DNA of 64,000 nucleotides, taken from contig CP043652.1 in the NCBI GenBank assembly GCA_014218215.1, positions 1,302,001-1,366,000 of the forward strand, in the 5' to 3' direction. The stretch comes from Geodermatophilaceae bacterium NBWT11. Its GTDB lineage: Bacteria > Actinomycetota > Actinomycetes > Mycobacteriales > Geodermatophilaceae. A program made the position numbers and the translations under genes. Positions within the stretch are counted from its first letter, which is position 1. Each line of letters begins with the position of its first letter. Below, one piece after another: positions 53,973 to 62,003 of this stretch. The notes below the pieces were generated by a model. That model ran no database searches. It saw only the letters and a program-made list of their open reading frames with translations, and was not told the origin of the DNA.

Positions 53973-54682
53973 ATCTGGGCCGGCCGCTCGAACTGGGTCG
54001 CGATCTCCCAGCTGACGTGCGGCGGGCCGGTCTCCTTGCGGAAGTTGGCGACCGCGACCCGGGCCAGCTCGGGGTCGGCGGCGACCCGGGCGGCGAGCTC
54101 CCGGGCCCGCGGCTCGACCTGGTCGGACTCGACCGCGGCCCAGGCCATCCCGAGCTCGGCGGCACGGGTGCCGCTGACCTCCTCGCCGAACAGCGCCATG
54201 GCCGCCGCGGCCTCCCGGCCGATCAGCCGGGACAGGATCACGAAGTGCCCGCCGCCGGGGTGCAGGCCGCGCTTGAGGAACCCGCAGAGCAGCCGGGCGT
54301 CGGTGGCCACGACCCGCAGGTCGGCGGCCAGCAGCATGTTCATCCCGGCGCCCACGGCCGAGCCGCGGACGGCGGCCACGGTGGGCACCCGCACCTGGCC
54401 CAGCCGGTAGAACGAGTCGTAGATGGCGCCCATGCCGGCGTAGGCGTCCGGGGCGGCGGGGTCCTTGCCGGCGTCGGTGAGGGTCTGCACGTCCCCGCCG
54501 GCGCAGAAGCTCTTCCCGACGGCGGTGAGCACCAGGGCCCCGACGTCGTCCCGGCCGTCGACCTCGTCGAAGACGCCGATCAGCTCGGCCGCCATGGCCG
54601 GGGTGAGCGCGTTGCGGCGGTCGGGGGCGTTCAGGGTGACGACGGCGACGCCGTCCTCGACCTCGAGCAGGACCTCGGGCAC
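53945..54682 (-). CDS. Crotonase-fold protein (enoyl-CoA hydratase/isomerase family)
   Basis: A 245-residue crotonase. The oxyanion-hole segments are intact: GKSFCAGGDVQTL and RGSAVGAGMNMLLAADLRV. The two hydratase glutamates are absent: Phe occupies the first position (CGFLKRGLHPGGG) and Ala the second (AAAAMALFG). So a simple hydratase is unlikely; an isomerase, hydrolase or other activity on an acyl-CoA is expected. GTG start. Confidence 0.85.
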   Translation of the reverse strand: MPEVLLEVEDGVAVVTLNAPDRRNALTPAMAAELIGVFDEVDGRDDVGALVLTAVGKSFCAGGDVQTLTDAGKDPAAPDAYAGMGAIYDSFYRLGQVRVPTVAAVRGSAVGAGMNMLLAADLRVVATDARLLCGFLKRGLHPGGGHFVILSRLIGREAAAAMALFGEEVSGTRAAELGMAWAAVESDQVEPRARELAARVAADPELARVAVANFRKETGPPHVSWEIATQFERPAQMWSMRRSAT

Positions 54683-54700
54683 AGCGACTCCTCGTGTCGA

Positions 54701-54728
54701 CGGGGGCCGGCGACGGTGCCGGCCCCCG
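54701..54728 (-). terminator. Terminator after the TetR/MFS operon
   Basis: A perfect 11-bp stem CGGGGGCCGGC / GCCGGCCCCCG with a 6-base loop, 18 bases beyond the stop of the minus-strand transporter (54746). Confidence 0.75.
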
Positions 54729-54745
54729 TGATCAGACCACGCGGG

Positions 54746-56320
54746 TCAGGAGGCGGCGCGCTCCTCCTCGAGACGCTCGGCGCCCGAGGTGGTCTTGAGC
54801 GTCTTCTCCTGGACGAAGAGGACGACGACCAGCGCGAGGGCGGCCAGCGGGGTGGCGATCAGGAACAGCTCGGCGGTGGCGTTGCCGTAGGCGTCCTGCA
54901 CCAGGCCCTGCACCTCCGGGGGCAGCGACGCGACGTCGGGCACCGCGCCGTCCCCGGTGCTGGAACCGCCGAGCACCGACAGGTCCGCGGCGACCCTGCC
55001 GGCGAGCACCGCACCGAGCACGCTGACCCCGATCGTGCCGCCCAGGCTGCGGAAGAACGACAGCACCGAGGTGGCCGCACCCAGCTGGGCGGCCGGGACG
55101 TCGTTCTGTGCGGCCAGCACCAGGTTCTGCATCAGCAGCCCGACGCCGATGCCCAGCACGACCATGTACAGCCCGATCTGCACGATCGGGGTGTCGGCCG
55201 ACAGCGTGGCCAGCAGGCCGAAGCCCAGGGTCATCAGCACGCCACCGGCGACCAGGAAGCGCTTCCAGCGGCCCGTGCGGGTGATGACCTGGCCGGCGAC
55301 GGTCGAGGAGACCAGCAGACCGCCCACCAGCGGGAGGCTGAGCAGCCCGGCCGCGGTCGGCGAGTAGCCCAGCGACACCTGGAAGTACTGGGAGAGGAAG
55401 ACCGTCCCGCCGAACAGCGCGATGCCGACCAGGGCGCTGGCGATCACGGTGAGGGTGACGGTGCGGTTCCGGAAGATCGACAGCGGGATGACCGGCTCGG
55501 GGACCCTGGACTCCACCACCAGGGCGAGTGCGACGAGCAGCAGCCCGCCGCCGACCATGAGCGCGCTCGGCCCGGAGACCCAGTCGAAGCTGCTGCCGGC
55601 CAGGGTCACCCAGATCAGCAGCGAGGAGATGCCGCCGGTGATCAGCAGCGCGCCCAGCCAGTCGATGTGCACCTCGCGGCGGCGCACCTGGGTCAGCTTC
55701 AGCGTCTTCTGCAGCAGCACGACCGCGGCCAGGGCGAAGGGGACGCCGAAGAAGAACGTCCAGCGCCAGCCCAGCCACGAGGTGTCCACCAGCAGGCCGC
55801 CGATGAGCGGGCCGGAGACGGTGGCGACGGCGAAGACCGCGCCGAAGACGCCGGCGTACCGGCCGAGCTGACGCGGCGGGATCATCGCGGCCATCACGAT
55901 CTGCACCAGCGCGGTCATGCCGCCGGCGCCGATGCCCTGCAGCACCCGGGCCGCGATGAGCATGGTGGTGTCCTGCGCGAAGCCGGCGACCAACGACCCG
56001 GCCACGAAGGTGCCCAGCGCCAGCTGGACCAGCAGCTTCTGGCTGACCAGGTCGGCGAGCTTGCCCCACAGCGGCACGGTGGCCGTCATGGCGAGCAGCT
56101 CGGCGGTGACCACCCAGGTGTAGACGGACTGGCTGCCGCCCAGGTCGGCGATGATCGTGGGCAGCGCGTTGGACACGATCGTCGCGGCCAGGATGGTCAC
56201 GAAGATGCCGACCATCAGCCCGGACAGCGCCTGCAGCACCTCGCGCTGGGTCATCGCCGCACGGGTGCCCCCGGCGGTGCCGCCGGCGGGGTCGGCTGCG
56301 GGATCGGCGGTGGTGGTCAC
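54746..56320 (-). CDS. DHA2-family (EmrB/QacA) MFS efflux pump
   Basis: A 524-residue, 14-helix pump. FVTILAATIVSNALPTIIAD (motif D1), PLWGKLADLVSQKLLVQLAL (motif A, altered) and GPLIGGLLVDTSWLGWRWTF (motif C) are present. It follows a TetR gene with GTGA overlap (56317-56320), so expression is locally controlled. It probably exports a toxic compound that the TetR senses. Confidence 0.92.
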   Translation of the reverse strand: MTTTADPAADPAGGTAGGTRAAMTQREVLQALSGLMVGIFVTILAATIVSNALPTIIADLGGSQSVYTWVVTAELLAMTATVPLWGKLADLVSQKLLVQLALGTFVAGSLVAGFAQDTTMLIAARVLQGIGAGGMTALVQIVMAAMIPPRQLGRYAGVFGAVFAVATVSGPLIGGLLVDTSWLGWRWTFFFGVPFALAAVVLLQKTLKLTQVRRREVHIDWLGALLITGGISSLLIWVTLAGSSFDWVSGPSALMVGGGLLLVALALVVESRVPEPVIPLSIFRNRTVTLTVIASALVGIALFGGTVFLSQYFQVSLGYSPTAAGLLSLPLVGGLLVSSTVAGQVITRTGRWKRFLVAGGVLMTLGFGLLATLSADTPIVQIGLYMVVLGIGVGLLMQNLVLAAQNDVPAAQLGAATSVLSFFRSLGGTIGVSVLGAVLAGRVAADLSVLGGSSTGDGAVPDVASLPPEVQGLVQDAYGNATAELFLIATPLAALALVVVLFVQEKTLKTTSGAERLEEERAAS

Positions 56321-56937
56321 GGTGTCCCTCTTCTCGGGGTGGGGGTGGGGAGGCCGTCGACGACGGCGTCCAGCGCCTCGTCGAGCAGCCCGTGCAGGGG
56401 GGCGGTGGCGCCGGCGCTGTGCCAGCGCCAGAGCGAGACCCGCAGGACGGTGCTGACCACCGCGGCGACCAGACCCGGGTGGAGGTCGGCCTCGGCGTCG
56501 AGGCCGGTGCGGGCGGCCACCGCCAGCGCCAGCTCGCGCTCGTCGGCCGAGCCGGTCTCGACCAGCCGGGGCAGCAGCGACGGGGTCGCGATGACCACGG
56601 CGAACACGCGCCGCCAGGTGTCGCCGTCGGCCTGCAGGCGGTCCAGGCAGGCGTGCAGCGCGGCCCGCAGGGCGGTCAGCAGCGGGACGTCGGGCCCCTG
56701 CTCGGCCAGCAGGTCGACCAGCCGCGGCCCGCGGTCGGGCTGCAGCAGGGCCTCCTCCTTGGAGGCGAAGTGGTTGAAGAAGGTGCGGTAGGAGACCCCG
56801 GCCGCGGTCGCCACGTCCTCCACGGTCACGTGGTCGAAGCCCCGCTCCTCCGCCAGACGCAGCACCGCGTCGGCCAGCGCGGCCCGGGTGTCGGCCTTCT
56901 TGCGCTCGCGCAGGCCCGTCGTCGTCACGTGGACCAT
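56317..56937 (-). CDS. TetR family regulator of the adjacent efflux pump
   Basis: A 206-residue regulator. DHVTVEDVATAAGVSYRTFF is the HTH, followed by NHFASKEEALL. I start it at ATG 56937 with GAGGG 7 bases before; an ATG at 56964 would lie within the palindromic operator. The ligand domain has a Trp-rich helix (LWRWHSAGATAPL). It likely represses itself and the pump. Confidence 0.9.
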   Translation of the reverse strand: MVHVTTTGLRERKKADTRAALADAVLRLAEERGFDHVTVEDVATAAGVSYRTFFNHFASKEEALLQPDRGPRLVDLLAEQGPDVPLLTALRAALHACLDRLQADGDTWRRVFAVVIATPSLLPRLVETGSADERELALAVAARTGLDAEADLHPGLVAAVVSTVLRVSLWRWHSAGATAPLHGLLDEALDAVVDGLPTPTPRRGTP

Positions 56938-56950
56938 GGGACACCCTCGC

Positions 56951-56963
56951 TGCACACTGTGCA
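56951..56963. promoter_or_regulatory. Operator of the tetR-MFS operon
   Basis: TGCACA-C-TGTGCA is a perfect palindrome just upstream of the tetR start. A wider inverted repeat, ACACCCT at 56941 and AGGGTGT at 56971, surrounds it. Strong candidate for the binding site of the encoded TetR. Confidence 0.65.
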
Positions 56964-57025
56964 ATCTTGCAGGGTGTGCAGCCGATCACGGTGGTGCCGG
57001 TCACACCCCCCGTCGTCCCGGAGTG

Positions 57026-57041
57026 GTTCCATTCCCGGAAC
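57026..57041. promoter_or_regulatory. Possible IclR operator
   Basis: GTTCC - ATTCCC - GGAAC, 23 bases before the IclR start. IclR proteins often bind TTCC-N6-GGAA-type palindromes, so autoregulation is likely. Confidence 0.5.
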
Positions 57042-57063
57042 AGGCGTGCGCGGAGGGAGACGG

Positions 57064-57753
57064 GTGAGCGAGGACGGCGAGGGTGCTCCGGCGTCGCAGA
57101 CGCTGGACCGGGGCATCCGCGTCCTGGAGCACCTGGCCGCCACCCGCGAGCCGCAGTCGATCGCCACGGTCGCCGCCGCGGTGGGCGTGCACCGCTCGAT
57201 CGCCTACCGGCTGCTCCGCACGCTGGAGGCCCACCGGTTGGTCGAACGCGACGACGCCGGCAGCTACGGCGTGGGGCTGGCCGTCGTCGGGCTGTCCCGG
57301 TCGGTGCGCCGCACCCTGCAGGCCGCCGCCACCCCGGAGCTCGCCCAGCTGGTGCGGTCCCTGGGCATGACGGCCTTCCTCGTCGTCCGGGACGGCGACG
57401 AGGCGGTGACCGTGAACGCCGTCGAGCCCCGGGACAGCCCCGCCCACGTGGCGTTCCGGCCCGGCAACCGGCACCCGGTCGGGCTCGGCGCCACCGGCCT
57501 GGCCCTGCTCGTGCCCGACGAGCCCTCCCCCGACGACCGCGCCGACCTGGTCACCGCCCGGGCCCGCGGCTGGGCGTCCACCCTCGGCGAGGTCATCCCC
57601 GGGATGCGCGCCGTCGCCGCGCCCGTGCGCCACGCCGACGGGTCGACCGCCGGGGCGCTGGCGGTCATCTTCGTCGACCAGGCGGTGGACGACGCCGTCG
57701 TCGGCGCCGCGCTGGCCACCGCAGCCGACCGGGTGTCCGCCGTCCTCGGTTGA
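57064..57753 (+). CDS. IclR family transcriptional regulator
   Basis: A 229-residue regulator. SQTLDRGIRVLEHLAATREP and IATVAAAVGVHRSIAYRLLR are the winged-HTH; the effector domain ends with AAPVRHADGSTAGALAVIFV. GTG start with GGAGG 6-10 bases before. The likely target is itself and perhaps the epimerase gene 49 bases downstream. Confidence 0.9.
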   Translation: MSEDGEGAPASQTLDRGIRVLEHLAATREPQSIATVAAAVGVHRSIAYRLLRTLEAHRLVERDDAGSYGVGLAVVGLSRSVRRTLQAAATPELAQLVRSLGMTAFLVVRDGDEAVTVNAVEPRDSPAHVAFRPGNRHPVGLGATGLALLVPDEPSPDDRADLVTARARGWASTLGEVIPGMRAVAAPVRHADGSTAGALAVIFVDQAVDDAVVGAALATAADRVSAVLG

Positions 57754-57802
57754 GCCTGCCGCGGCCGGGTAGGTGCGCACCTCCCCGAGGAGAGGAACCA
57801 CC

Positions 57803-58819
57803 GTGCGCCTGCTCGTGCTGGGAGGTGGGGGCTTCCTGGGCTTCCACGCCGCTACCGCCGCCCTCGGCCGGGGGGACGACGTCACCGTGCTGTCCCGCTC
57901 CGGGTCCTCGGTCCTGGACGGCGCCGAGGTGCTCACCGGCGACCGGGAGGGCGACCTGTCGGCCCTGCAGGGCCGGGAGTGGGACGCGGTCCTCGACACC
58001 TACACCGACACCGACCTGGGCGCCCCGGCCGTGCGGCGCACCGCCGAGCTGCTGTCGGGCCACGTCGGCGTCTACGGCTACGTGTCGGGGATGAGCGTCT
58101 ACGCCCCGTCCGGCAGCGCGGTCCCCACCGAGTCCGACGCGGTGCGCTCCCCCGGCACCGAGCCCGACGACGACCCCCTGCAGGAGCGCTCCCTGGCCAA
58201 GCTGGCGGCCGAGGAGGTGCTCGCCGAGGCCTTCGACGGCCCGGCTCTGCTCCCGCGGGTCGGGATCATGGTCGGCCCCCGCGACCCCTCCGACAGGTTC
58301 ACCTACTGGCCGCTGCGGATGGCCTGGGCCCTGGGCGGCACCCGCGAGGGGCCTGCGCTGGTGCCGGGCGACCCCGACCGCCCGGTGCAGTACAGCGACG
58401 CCCGGGACATCGCGGCCTGGACCGTGGGGATGCTGGCCGCCGGCCGCGGCGGGGTGTTCAACACCGTCGGGCCCGGACGCCGGGAGACCCTGGGTGAGGT
58501 GCTCGCCGCCTGCCAGGAGGCCGCCGGCATCACCTCCGGGCACGTCGAGCTGGTCTGGGCCGACGAGGACTGGCTGCGCCCCCGGCTCGCCGACCACCCC
58601 GAGGAGCGCCGGCCGCTGTGGTTCCCCGAGGACCAGATCCCGCAGGACGCCATCGACTCCAGCGCGGCGGTCGCCGAGGGCCTGGTGTTCCGCCCCGCGG
58701 TGGAGACCGCCCGGGACACCCTGGTCTGGTCGTGGGACCACGTCGTGGCCGACGGCCTGGAGGCCGGGTTCAGCGCCGACCGCGAGCGCGAGCTGATCGA
58801 GGCCTGGCGCGCCCGCTGA
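57803..58819 (+). CDS. NAD-dependent epimerase/dehydratase family protein
   Basis: A 338-residue Rossmann protein, LLVLGGGGFLGFHAATAALG at the N-terminus (GxGGxLG). The SDR Tyr-Lys pair is not clear (GYVSGMSVYAPSG then SLAKLAAEEV gives a possible S-Y-K set). Related plant-type NAD epimerases act on nucleotide sugars or RNA, but the substrate here is unknown. GAGGAG 11 bases upstream of the GTG. Confidence 0.8.
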   Translation: MRLLVLGGGGFLGFHAATAALGRGDDVTVLSRSGSSVLDGAEVLTGDREGDLSALQGREWDAVLDTYTDTDLGAPAVRRTAELLSGHVGVYGYVSGMSVYAPSGSAVPTESDAVRSPGTEPDDDPLQERSLAKLAAEEVLAEAFDGPALLPRVGIMVGPRDPSDRFTYWPLRMAWALGGTREGPALVPGDPDRPVQYSDARDIAAWTVGMLAAGRGGVFNTVGPGRRETLGEVLAACQEAAGITSGHVELVWADEDWLRPRLADHPEERRPLWFPEDQIPQDAIDSSAAVAEGLVFRPAVETARDTLVWSWDHVVADGLEAGFSADRERELIEAWRAR

Positions 58820-58838
58820 CCCGGCTACCGTTCCGGGC

Positions 58839-59072
58839 ATGACGACCCCCGGCGACGAGACCACCCCGGAGACCGACGAGACCACCCCCGCGAAGACCCC
58901 GGTCTGGTGGACGGCGGTCCCGGTGCTCGTCGGCGCCTACGCCGTCTACGGCCTGCTCCGCGGCGACACCGGGTCGATCTGGCCCTGGGGCGACCTCGTC
59001 GTCCTCGCCGTCGCCCTGGTCCTGCTGGCCCTCGTCCTCGCCCCGAAGCTCAAGGCCCGCCGCCGCCCCTGA
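58839..59072 (+). CDS. Small two-helix membrane protein
   Basis: A 77-residue protein. A Thr/Glu-rich head (MTTPGDETTPETDETTPAKT) precedes two helices (WWTAVPVLVGAYAVYGLL and DLVVLAVALVLLALVLAP) and a basic end KLKARRRP. The TGA stop lies in the palindrome at 59069-59094. No known function. Confidence 0.65.
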   Translation: MTTPGDETTPETDETTPAKTPVWWTAVPVLVGAYAVYGLLRGDTGSIWPWGDLVVLAVALVLLALVLAPKLKARRRP

Positions 59073-59094
59073 CGAGGAGCACCCTCCTCGTCAG
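59069..59094. repeat. CTGACGAG palindromic element, copy 3
   Basis: CTGACGAGGAG - CACC - CTCCTCGTCAG: an 11-bp perfect stem. Left arm contains the stop of the gene at 58839 and the right arm the stop of the convergent oxidoreductase (59091-59093). It thus ends two genes at once and should terminate both transcripts. Confidence 0.8.
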
Positions 59095-60236
59095 GGCCGG
59101 GCGGCCTCCGGGACCCGGGCGGGGTCGGGGAAGGAGCGGTCGCCGAAGAGGACCGCCCGCGCCGCAGCCCGGCCGGGCGGGGTGCGCAGCAGCGCGAACC
59201 CGGCCTCGGCGACCACCGGGGTGCGGACGGCGGCCAGCGCACGGCGCATCAGCAGCCTCCCGCGGAACCGGGCCCGCAGCGCCGCCCCGTCGTAGTGCAC
59301 CGGCGGCCGGCCGGTGCACAGCGCGTCGTCCAGCACCTCGACGGCGTGGTCGCTCAGGCGCAGGCACGGGTCGAGTCCGCCGGCGGTGAGCGGGGAGACC
59401 GCGCCGGCCGCGTCCCCCACGAGCAGGCCGTCGGCGCAGCCGATCCGGGCGAGGAGTCCGCCGACGGGGATGGGGCCGCCGCGTCGTTCGACGTCGTCCG
59501 GACGCTGGACGCCCTCGAGCCCGGGCGCGGTGGCCGAGAACCGGCGCAGCGCGGTGGTCATGCCGGCGGGGAATCGGGCGGCGTACCCGGCGACGCCGAC
59601 GTGGGCGTGCCGGCCGTCGTCGACCACCCAGGCCAGGTACCCGGGGGCCAGCCGCGGGTCGAGCACGCAGTGGAAGGTCGGCGTCCGGTCGTGCTCCGGG
59701 ACGGCGAACACCTCCTCGGCGCCGATCAGCAGGTGCCGGTTGCGGTCCAGGCCCAGCTCGGCGGCGACCCGGGAGCGCGCGCCGTCCGCACCGACCAGGA
59801 AGCGGGCGCGCACCCTCAGCGGGCCGGCCGGGCCGGTGAGCAGGTGCCCGCCGGCGTCCCGCCCCTCGAACCGGGTGCCGAGCGCGAGCAGCACCCCGGC
59901 ACCCTCGGCGTCCCGGGCGGCGGCCAGGTAGAGCGGGCCCATGTCCCCGACCCGGAACTCGTCCCGCGGGCTGTCGAGCACCACCGGGCGGCGCAGTCCC
60001 GGCGGGTACAGCGCCACCCGGCGGATGGGAGGACCGAGGCAATCGGCGGGCAGCGGGAAGTCGTCGAGGGTCTTCCGGACGAAGATCCCGGTGGTGCGGA
60101 CGGCGACGTCCAGGGCCCGCCGCCGGTCGACCAGCAGCACGTCGTGCCCGCGCCGGGCCAGACCGGTGGCGGCGCGGAGGCCGGCGAGACCGGCCCCCAC
60201 CACGAGGACGTCGACGGTGGCACTCGACAGCGTCAT
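59091..60236 (-). CDS. FAD-dependent oxidoreductase (geranylgeranyl reductase-like)
   Basis: A 381-residue flavoprotein of the PHBH/GGR group. VLVVGAGLAGLRAATGLARR is the FAD Rossmann motif, FLVGADGARSRVAAELG the DG motif, and GLLVGDAAGAVSPLTAGGL the second FAD motif (GD). It may reduce or hydroxylate an isoprenoid or aromatic substrate. ATG at 60236 is preferred: TTGACA and GACAGT upstream would give a leaderless mRNA. Confidence 0.85.
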   Translation of the reverse strand: MTLSSATVDVLVVGAGLAGLRAATGLARRGHDVLLVDRRRALDVAVRTTGIFVRKTLDDFPLPADCLGPPIRRVALYPPGLRRPVVLDSPRDEFRVGDMGPLYLAAARDAEGAGVLLALGTRFEGRDAGGHLLTGPAGPLRVRARFLVGADGARSRVAAELGLDRNRHLLIGAEEVFAVPEHDRTPTFHCVLDPRLAPGYLAWVVDDGRHAHVGVAGYAARFPAGMTTALRRFSATAPGLEGVQRPDDVERRGGPIPVGGLLARIGCADGLLVGDAAGAVSPLTAGGLDPCLRLSDHAVEVLDDALCTGRPPVHYDGAALRARFRGRLLMRRALAAVRTPVVAEAGFALLRTPPGRAAARAVLFGDRSFPDPARVPEAARP

Positions 60237-60242
60237 GCGCCG

Positions 60243-60271
60243 ACTGTCGAGCACTACCGATCGAATGTCAA
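60243..60271 (-). promoter_or_regulatory. Promoter of the FAD oxidoreductase
   Basis: On the minus strand TTGACA (60271-60266), spacer 17, GACAGT (60248-60243), ending 6 bases before the ATG. GAGCA at 60249 and TGCTC at 60276 form a flanking inverted repeat that may be an operator. Confidence 0.5.
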
Positions 60272-60295
60272 TCGATGCTCATCGCGTGTCGATGA

Positions 60296-61141
60296 CTAGA
60301 CCGCGAGGACGGCGCCGTTCTCGGTGGGCACTCCGGCGCCCCGACGGGTCGGGGTCTGCTCCCCGGCCTCGACCGCGACCGACAGCCGGTTCTCCGCCGG
60401 CGGCAGCGGGCAGGTGGCGAGGTCGGTGTAGGCGCAGGGCAGGTTGACCGCCCGGTTGAGGTCCACGACCACCGAACCGTCGGCGTCGGGCTGGACCTGC
60501 AGGGAGCGGAACGCGTAGGTGCTCTGCCCGGACGTGGCGTCGGAGAACAACAGCATCAGCCGACCCTCGCCGTGGCCGGGGAAGGCGGTGAGCGCGAGGT
60601 CCTGGCCGTCGAGGGTGAACTCGACCCGGCCGGGGGCGTCGTAGACGTGCTCCACGCCCTCGAACGCGCCGCCGACCGTGGTGGGCCGCACCGCGTCGAA
60701 GGGGACGTAGCGGCCGACGGAGCGCCAGCGGGGGTCGGCCGGGAAGGCCGGGGTGCCCTCGTGCCCGCGCAGCAGCGGTGACTGCGGGTCGCGCAGCCGG
60801 ACGACGTACCGGCCGCCGCGCTCGGCCACCTCGACAGCGGCGTCGCCTGCGTGCGCCAGGACGCTCTCCCGCAGGCCCAGCTCGCCGAACGCGTGCTCGC
60901 CCACGACCGGGGCGCCGTCGACGCTCAGCTCCTCGCCCTCGGCCAGCGCGACGACGACCCCGCGCGCACCGGCGGACCACCGACCGGGCACACCCGGCAC
61001 CTCGGCCGGCTCCTCGGTCAGCCAGCCCAGGGCGGTGACGGCGAGGAAGCCGTGCGGGTCGGTGAGCGTGGCCTCCTTCTGCGCGTGCCACGCCTCCCAC
61101 TCGGCGGTGAAGACGTCGGTCTCGGGTGCGGTGGTGGTCAT
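60296..61141 (-). CDS. DUF1684 family protein
   Basis: A 281-residue protein. WHAQKEATLTDPHGFLAVTA is the DUF1684 opening; later RWRSVGRYVPFD, FPGHGEGRLMLLFSDATSG and NLPCAYTDLATCPLPPAENR (split in the family logo as FNPxCAYT...CPLPPxENR) are diagnostic. The family is widespread in actinobacteria and of unknown function. ATG start with GGAGG upstream. Confidence 0.88.
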   Translation of the reverse strand: MTTTAPETDVFTAEWEAWHAQKEATLTDPHGFLAVTALGWLTEEPAEVPGVPGRWSAGARGVVVALAEGEELSVDGAPVVGEHAFGELGLRESVLAHAGDAAVEVAERGGRYVVRLRDPQSPLLRGHEGTPAFPADPRWRSVGRYVPFDAVRPTTVGGAFEGVEHVYDAPGRVEFTLDGQDLALTAFPGHGEGRLMLLFSDATSGQSTYAFRSLQVQPDADGSVVVDLNRAVNLPCAYTDLATCPLPPAENRLSVAVEAGEQTPTRRGAGVPTENGAVLAV

Positions 61142-61211
61142 CGGTACCTCCGGTGGGGTGCAGTGCCCGTCGGAGGTGGTCAGCGCCGGGGGACGGGCAC
61201 GTGTTCCCCGG

Positions 61212-61613
61212 TCAGGGACCGATCGTCAGGTGGTGCGGGCGCTGCACGCCGAGCGCCTCGCGCAGCGTGCGGACCGACAGGGCCGCCGCGGCCCGGGCCT
61301 CGTCCGGGGCGAGGGACGTCGGCTCGGCACCGCCACCCCTCCACCAGGAACGCCGGGGCGGGGGTGCACCCCAGACCGCGTGCGGCAGGGGCAGGTGTCC
61401 GGCGACGTCCGGCGCGCTCCACCCGAGCGCGGCCAGCAGCGCCGCCCGGTCGGCGTCCGGCGGCGCCGAGGTCTCCTGGTGCACCGCCGCGCCCCCGCCG
61501 GCGAACTGGACGAGACCCGCGGGCCCGGCGTCCAGCACCAGCGGCTCGTCCTCGGGCAGCGCCCGCAGCCGGTCGGCCAACCACCGCTCGAACCGCTGCC
61601 ACTCGTCCTCCAC
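61212..61613 (-). CDS. Hypothetical protein next to tRNA-Lys
   Basis: A 133-residue protein, starting MEDEWQRFERWLADRLRALP with a helical N-terminus, then a small beta region (LVLDAGPAGLVQFAGG) and a C-terminal helix (EARAAAALSVRTLREALG). GTG at 61613 lies 2 bases from the mature 3' end of the tRNA, so it may be read from the tRNA transcript. No family assigned with confidence. Confidence 0.6.
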   Translation of the reverse strand: MEDEWQRFERWLADRLRALPEDEPLVLDAGPAGLVQFAGGGAAVHQETSAPPDADRAALLAALGWSAPDVAGHLPLPHAVWGAPPPRRSWWRGGGAEPTSLAPDEARAAAALSVRTLREALGVQRPHHLTIGP

Positions 61614-61614
61614 G

Positions 61615-61687
61615 TGGGCCCCGTGGGGATCGAACCCACAACCCGCGGATTAAAAGTCCGCTGCTCTGCCAGTTGAGCTAGAGGCCC
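61615..61687 (-). tRNA. tRNA-Lys (anticodon TTT)
   Basis: The minus strand gives GGGCCTC (acceptor, 61687-61681), AGCTCAACTGGCAGAGC (D arm), an anticodon stem GCGGA/TCCGC with loop CTTTTAA (anticodon TTT at 61654-61652), a T arm with GTTCGATCC, and GGGGCCC closing the acceptor with A as discriminator. CCA is not encoded. 73 bases. Confidence 0.95.
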
Positions 61688-61784
61688 TGGGGGGATCCGT
61701 AATTCTATCGGTGTTGTCCTCGGGGCTTCCCTCGGTGTTATCCACCAAGCCCGACTCGGCCCTCGGATCCCGCCGCCGCGGAGC

Positions 61785-61997
61785 CTACGGCAGGCCGATC
61801 CGCCGCGAGCGCACCGCGACGGTGCAGCCCCGCCCTGGTCGCTCCCCCCACCGGATCAGCCGGTATCCGTCCTCCAGGCAGGCCAGGCGGAGCTTCGCGG
61901 TGTCGTGAAGCGCGGTGGTCGGGCCGGTGCTCAGGTCGATGGGACCGCCCAGGTCGGTGTCGATGGAGGTATGTCGCCGGTGGTGTGGTCCTGGGCC
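61785..61997 (-). pseudogene. Probable gene remnant without a start codon
   Basis: A minus-strand frame ending at the TAG 61787-61785 reads SIDTDLGGPIDLSTGPTTAL then HDTAKLRLACLEDGYRLIRW. Codon use is strongly coding-like (G/C at third positions). The frame opens after a TGA and contains no ATG, GTG or TTG, so it looks like the C-terminal remnant of a gene cut at its 5' end. The family is not recognised. It sits between tRNA-Lys and the GIY-YIG gene. Confidence 0.35.
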
Positions 61998-62003
61998 GGT
62001 AGG

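Noticed and set aside
50587-54165. A 1192-codon minus-strand frame across MFS, yihY and beyond
   Set aside because: It spans several well-supported genes in both orientations and has the composition of an antisense frame.
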